Source of the DNA: Geodermatophilus pulveris
GTDB taxonomy: Bacteria > Actinomycetota > Actinomycetes > Mycobacteriales > Geodermatophilaceae
Length of the DNA stretch: 64,000 bases
Direction: 5' to 3'
NCBI RefSeq assembly: GCF_900188375.1
Contig: NZ_FZOO01000001.1
Location: 248,001 to 312,000, forward strand
Shown here in pieces: positions 60,491 to 64,000 of the stretch. Within the stretch, counting starts at the first letter, position 1, and every line of letters begins with the position of its first letter. The translations under genes were made by a program, and so were the position numbers. The notes beneath the pieces are model-generated. The model did not search any database and was not told where the DNA came from. It saw only the letters and a list, made by a program, of their open reading frames with translations.

Positions 60491-61648
60491 GTGGGTAACA
60501 ACGCTGCCGGGCTGTACGCCCTGACCGAGGAGCACGAGGCGATCCGCGAGGCGGTGCGCGACATCGCGGAGCGGGAGATCGCCCCCCACGCCGCCGAGGT
60601 GGACGCCGACGCGCGCTTCCCGGTGGAGGCGCAGAAGGCGCTCACCGCCGCCGGCTTCCACGCCACCCACATCCCCGCGGCCTACGGGGGCGAGGGCGCC
60701 GACGCGATCGCCACCTGCATCGTCATCGAGGAGGTCGCCCGGGTCGACGCCAGCGCGTCGCTGATCCCCGCGGTCAACAAGCTCGGCTCGATGCCCGTCA
60801 TCCTGTCGGCCTCCGAGGACCTCAAGCAGCGGGTGCTCCGGCCGGTCGCCACCGGCGAGGCGATGATCAGCTACGGGCTCTCCGAGCGGGAGGCCGGGTC
60901 CGACGCCGCCGCGATGCGCACCCGCGCCCGGCTCGACGGCGACACCTGGGTGCTCAACGGGACCAAGGCCTGGATCACCAACTCCGGCGTCTCGGAGTGG
61001 TACACGGTCATGGCGGTCACCGACCCGGCGGAGGGCGCCCACGGCATCTCGGCCTTCGCCGTCCACCGGGACGACCCCGGCTTCGCGGTCGGTCCCAAGG
61101 AGCGCAAGATGGGCATCAAGGGGTCGCCCACCTGCGAGCTGTACCTCACCGACTGCACCATCCCGGCCGACCGCATCATCGGCGAGCCCGGCACCGGGTT
61201 CACGACCGCGCTGCGGACCCTCGACTTCACCCGCCCGACCATCGGCGCCCAGGCCGTCGGCATCGCGCAGGGGGCGCTGGACGCCGCCGTCGCCTACGTC
61301 AAGGAGCGTCGGCAGTTCGGCAAGGCGGTCAGCGAGTTCCAGGGCGTGCAGTTCATGCTCGCCGACATGGAGATGCGGATCGAGGCGGCCCGCCACCTGG
61401 TCTACGTCGCCGCCGCCGCGGGGGAGCAGGGCCGCGCGGACGTCGGCCGCCTCTCGGCCTCGGCCAAGGCCTTCGCCTCCGACGTCGCCATGCAGGTCAC
61501 CACGGACGCCGTCCAGCTGTTCGGCGGGGCGGGCTACACGCAGGACTTCCCCGTCGAGCGGATGATGCGCGACGCCAAGATCACCCAGATCTACGAGGGC
61601 ACCAACCAGATCCAGCGGATGGTCATCGCACGCAGCCTCCTGAAGTAG
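60491..61648 (+). CDS. Acyl-CoA dehydrogenase
   Basis: FAD enzyme for alpha-beta desaturation of acyl-CoA, 385 residues, short- or branched-chain type by general pattern. Features: ISYGLSEREAGSDAAAM, LNGTKAWITNS, RKMGIKGSPTCEL, RRQFGKAVSEFQGVQFMLADM (outline), QLFGGAGYTQDFPVERMMRD and the catalytic Glu369 in IYEGTNQIQRMVIAR. The purKE-acyl-CoA dehydrogenase arrangement is common in actinobacteria, though the leaderless promoter lets this gene be expressed alone. Confidence 0.93.
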   Translation: MGNNAAGLYALTEEHEAIREAVRDIAEREIAPHAAEVDADARFPVEAQKALTAAGFHATHIPAAYGGEGADAIATCIVIEEVARVDASASLIPAVNKLGSMPVILSASEDLKQRVLRPVATGEAMISYGLSEREAGSDAAAMRTRARLDGDTWVLNGTKAWITNSGVSEWYTVMAVTDPAEGAHGISAFAVHRDDPGFAVGPKERKMGIKGSPTCELYLTDCTIPADRIIGEPGTGFTTALRTLDFTRPTIGAQAVGIAQGALDAAVAYVKERRQFGKAVSEFQGVQFMLADMEMRIEAARHLVYVAAAAGEQGRADVGRLSASAKAFASDVAMQVTTDAVQLFGGAGYTQDFPVERMMRDAKITQIYEGTNQIQRMVIARSLLK

Positions 61649-61998
61649 GGCGTCGGTCGGCGCTCCCGCAGGGCACCGCCATGACGGGCCGCTGCGGGGA
61701 CGCCGGTCGACGGCGCGGAGGCGGCCACCCGGTCGGCACCTGCCGGTCAGGCTGCCGGGCCTCCGCCAGCAGCCGATCCCCCGCTCGGCTGTGCGGCGGT
61801 CGGGCGCAGTGCGGTCAGGCACGACATCCATCGCGCCCGACGCGCAGATGCGGTCCGGCGACATCGGCCGGTCCCGATCCACGCCGCGTGCCGATGACGG
61901 CGTAGGGGGTCATCCACCGGGTAGACAGGATCCGAGCGGCACCGTGACCACGTCGGCCCTCGTCCCAGCTGGCCCGTAGTGCGGAGAGAGACGGAAGA
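61649..61998. other. 350-bp intergenic region without a gene
   Basis: No convincing reading frame in either direction. Toward the right end GGGTAGACAGGAT (about 61919-61931) and GAGAGAG (61984-61990) precede the regulator gene; the first may hold a promoter and the second is the probable ribosome-binding site. Otherwise featureless to the eye. Confidence 0.5.
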
Positions 61999-62988
61999 TT
62001 GCACGTAGGCAGTTGCACCGAGTTCGACAGCGGTCGGTCGCCGGCTGCCGGCTCCGCGACCCCCGGCTTCCGGCACGACGCCCTGCTGTACGACTCACCC
62101 GAGCAGCTGGCCGCCGTGGCCGGCCCGTTCCTGCTCGAGGGCCTGGCCGCCGGGGATGGCGCGGTCATCGCCGTCAGCCCGGAGGCCACGCCCGTCCTGC
62201 GTGAGGCGGTCGGGCACCACCCGCTGGTCCTGGTGCTCGAGCAACACGCCCTGTACCGCTCCCGGACGCCGACGGCGATCACGACGTTCCGCGGGCTCGG
62301 TGAGCAGGCCGGCCCCGGCCGTCGGGTCCGTGTCGTCGGTGAGGTCGACTTCGGCACCACCGTGGCCGACCGCACCGAGTGGCAGCGGTACGAGGCGGTG
62401 ATCAACCACGCGTTCGCAGCATCGCCGCTGTGGGGACTGTGCGTGTTCGACACCCACCGCCTGTCCGACGCGGTGCTCACCGCCGCCCGCGACACCCATC
62501 CGCACCTGGTCACCGCCTCCGGGCGCGCGGTGAACCCCGACTTCGTCGCCCCGGTGACCTACCTGGCCGGCCTGCCGGTCCCGGATGAGCCGTTGGAGCA
62601 CACCCCGCCGGCGCTGGCCGCCGACGACGTCACCGACTTCATCGCCCTGCGCCGCCGCGTGCGCGCCCACCTGGCCACCGTCGGCAGCCCACCCGACGTC
62701 GTCGAGGACTACCTGCTCGCGCTGGATGAGATGACCTCCAACGCCACCCGGCACGGCGCCCGGCCGGTCGGCCTGCGGCTGTGGACTGCGCCGGGACGGT
62801 TGGTGGCCGTCATCTCCGACGCCGGCCCCGGCCCGACCGACCCGTTCGCCGGGTACGGACCCGCCCACGGTGCGGACCTCTCCGCCGGCGGCATGGGCCT
62901 GTGGCTGGCCCGGCAGCTGTGCGACCACGTGGCCATCCGCCACGACCAGCACGGCGCCAGCGTGCGGCTGTCCACCGCCTGGAGCTGA
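61999..62988 (+). CDS. RsbA-like anti-sigma regulatory protein (MEDS + ATPase domain)
   Basis: 329 residues. An N-terminal MEDS sensor domain (HDALLYDSPEQLAAVAGPFL, then FDTHRL around 150) is followed from about 215 by an RsbW-type GHKL ATPase with LALDEMTSNATRHGARPV (N box), ISDAGPGPTDPF and GGMGLWLARQLCD. Such proteins bind sigma or anti-sigma-antagonist partners in general-stress partner switching. No ATG or GTG start fits; TTG 61999, with GAGAGAG 8 nt upstream, gives the full MEDS domain. Convergent with a SpoIIE-type phosphatase gene. Confidence 0.85.
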   Translation: MHVGSCTEFDSGRSPAAGSATPGFRHDALLYDSPEQLAAVAGPFLLEGLAAGDGAVIAVSPEATPVLREAVGHHPLVLVLEQHALYRSRTPTAITTFRGLGEQAGPGRRVRVVGEVDFGTTVADRTEWQRYEAVINHAFAASPLWGLCVFDTHRLSDAVLTAARDTHPHLVTASGRAVNPDFVAPVTYLAGLPVPDEPLEHTPPALAADDVTDFIALRRRVRAHLATVGSPPDVVEDYLLALDEMTSNATRHGARPVGLRLWTAPGRLVAVISDAGPGPTDPFAGYGPAHGADLSAGGMGLWLARQLCDHVAIRHDQHGASVRLSTAWS

Positions 62989-62992
62989 GCCC

Positions 62993-63019
62993 GACCGCCG
63001 GCCGCTGCGGAGGGCGGTC
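62993..63019. terminator. Weak hairpin between convergent regulator genes
   Basis: GACCGCC and GGCGGTC pair over 7 bp with a 13-base loop, between the RsbA-like gene and the phosphatase gene, overlapping the phosphatase stop codon. Confidence 0.4.
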
Positions 63020-64000
63020 AGCCCGCCGGTGGCACGTTCGGCGGTATCCGGTTCGGGCCGGCCTCGGCCGGGCGCGGCCGGTCCTGCGGGTGCAGCCGCA
63101 CGGCGACGAGGGCGACGTCGTCGTCCGGTGCGTCGGGCAGCATCCGGGCCAGCAGCTCATCGCACAGCTCGTCGAGCCCCCGGCCGGCGAGCTCGGCCAG
63201 CGTGGCCCGCAGCCGGGCGGTGCCGGCGTCGAGGTCGCAGTCGCGGCGCTCGACGAGCCCGTCGGTGTAGAGCACGACGACCGTGCCCCACCCCAGCGTC
63301 ACCTGAGCTTCCCGGCGTGGCGCGGCGGGGTCGACTCCCAGCAGCAGGTCGGCGCGTTCGGCGGCGAGCACGGTGACCGCGCCATCGGAGGTGACCGCCA
63401 TCGGCGGCGGGTGCCCGGCGTTCGACCAGCGCAGCCGGGTCAGCCCGGCGGCCTTCTCCTCCTCGGTCTGCTCCAGCCGCGCCACCACCGTGGTCGCCAG
63501 GATCGCCGACTGCAGGGTCTGCATCACCTGCTCGACCTGGCGCAGCACCGCGGCCGGGCCGTCGTGGTCCAGCGCCCCGACGGTGCGCACGATGCTGCGG
63601 AGTTGCCCCATCGCTGCCGCCGCCGCGACGTCGTGGCCCACGACATCGCCGACCACCAGCAACGTCGCGCCGCCGGGCTGCATGAACGCGTCGTACCAGT
63701 CCCCGCCCACGTGGGCTGCCTGTCCGGCGGGCACGTACCTGACGGCGATCTGCAGGTGGTCGGGCTCGGCCGGTGGGGTGAGCAACGACCGCTGGAAGCC
63801 CTCGGCCAGCGCCCGCTGCTGGCGGAACAGGCGGGCGTTGTCCAGCACCAGCCCGGAGCGGGCGGCGATGTGCCGGGCGGTGACCAGGTCCTCGGGCGTG
63901 AACGCCCCGCGGCCGGCGCCGTTGGCCAGGCTGAGGATGCCCACCGGCCCGTCGCGGCCGGGTAGCGACAGCACGGCGACCGCCTCCGGTGCCAGCGCGC
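63018..64000 (-). CDS. GAF-SpoIIE (PP2C) serine phosphatase, 5' partial
   Basis: The frame runs to the window end without a start, so the N-terminus is missing. The visible 327 residues begin within a GAF domain (VGILSLANGAG, FTPEDLVTARHIA), pass through a linker helix (LFRQQRALAEGFQRSLL) and continue into a SpoIIE/RsbU phosphatase domain with GGDWYDAF, VVGDVVGHDVAAA, LRWSNAGHPPPM, VLYTDGLVERRD and DDDVALVAVR. The metal-binding Asp residues are present. Likely dephosphorylates an anti-sigma antagonist, matching the adjacent RsbA-like gene. Confidence 0.88.
   Translation of the reverse strand, partial: ALAPEAVAVLSLPGRDGPVGILSLANGAGRGAFTPEDLVTARHIAARSGLVLDNARLFRQQRALAEGFQRSLLTPPAEPDHLQIAVRYVPAGQAAHVGGDWYDAFMQPGGATLLVVGDVVGHDVAAAAAMGQLRSIVRTVGALDHDGPAAVLRQVEQVMQTLQSAILATTVVARLEQTEEEKAAGLTRLRWSNAGHPPPMAVTSDGAVTVLAAERADLLLGVDPAAPRREAQVTLGWGTVVVLYTDGLVERRDCDLDAGTARLRATLAELAGRGLDELCDELLARMLPDAPDDDVALVAVRLHPQDRPRPAEAGPNRIPPNVPPAG

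Noticed and set aside
61900-61998. Sigma-B-type promoter before the RsbA-like gene (GGGTAG at about 61919)
   Set aside because: A -10-like GGGTA is present, but no GTTT-like -35 about 14 bases upstream could be found.

Overview
The window reads as chromosome of a very high-GC actinobacterium. Most genes start with GTG, many are leaderless, and neighbours usually overlap by 1-4 bases (GTGA/ATGA). The mix of genes (AccA3/AccD5/epsilon acyl-CoA carboxylase, MutAB-MeaB, LpdA-type quinone reductase, RsbA/SpoIIE stress signalling) fits Geodermatophilaceae-like Frankineae best. That family assignment is inference from protein style, not from a marker gene.

Layout. 1-9.7 kb: nucleoside uptake and salvage: a BMP-family binding protein (5' cut by the window edge), ABC ATPase, two permeases, cytidine deaminase and thymidine phosphorylase. 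A drug-type ABC exporter pair follows, then adenosine deaminase. 9.7-13 kb: a DEAD-box helicase with a structured leader, and an acidic protein with an internal duplication. 13-18.1 kb: two aldehyde dehydrogenase-family genes, deoC, a low-GC membrane-protein gene that looks acquired, and upp. 18.1-23.8 kb: an oxidoreductase, a DUF805 protein, D-tartrate dehydratase and, convergent to it, a TctCBA tricarboxylate-type transporter. 23.9-28 kb: a minus-strand group of purine nucleoside phosphorylase, uronate dehydrogenase-like protein, phospho-sugar mutase and HAD hydrolase. 28-32 kb: an M16-like protein, a GCS2-type ligase and an M20 amidohydrolase. 32-38.6 kb: mutA-mutB-meaB and a MetX-like hydrolase. 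38.6-41.8 kb: a frameshifted AbiEi-like gene bracketed by two copies of a 66-bp palindrome, a gamma-glutamylcyclotransferase and lpdA. 41.9-51.1 kb: a secreted metalloprotease, biotin-dependent carboxylase subunits, a lipoprotein, an LGFP-repeat serine hydrolase, maf, and birA divergent from accD. 51-56 kb: a PH-domain protein and SbcDC. 56-64 kb: GtrA, an acyltransferase, an SGNH lipoprotein, purK-purE, an acyl-CoA dehydrogenase, an RsbA-like regulator and a SpoIIE-type phosphatase (cut by the window end).

How it works together. The nucleoside genes form a near-complete route: import, deamination (cdd, add), phosphorolysis (deoA, PNP), pentose-phosphate isomerisation (the mutase), cleavage to glyceraldehyde-3-phosphate plus acetaldehyde (deoC), acetaldehyde oxidation (ALDH), and uracil rescue (upp). 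A second theme is propionyl-CoA: carboxylation by AccA3/AccD5/epsilon, biotin loading by BirA, and rearrangement by MutAB with MeaB. The methylmalonyl-CoA epimerase is not in the window.

The most unusual content is not protein-coding. There is an exactly 66-bp dispersed palindromic repeat (three copies, two bracketing a broken gene) and a second GAGCGAGGAGCGGAGCG-type repeat that has entered the mutB-meaB junction. Strong hairpins lie between solute-binding-protein genes and their membrane components in two unrelated transporters. Thirteen genes carry a TANNNT box 6-9 nt before the start codon, including an accD/birA pair whose two -10 boxes overlap. All were found by eye.
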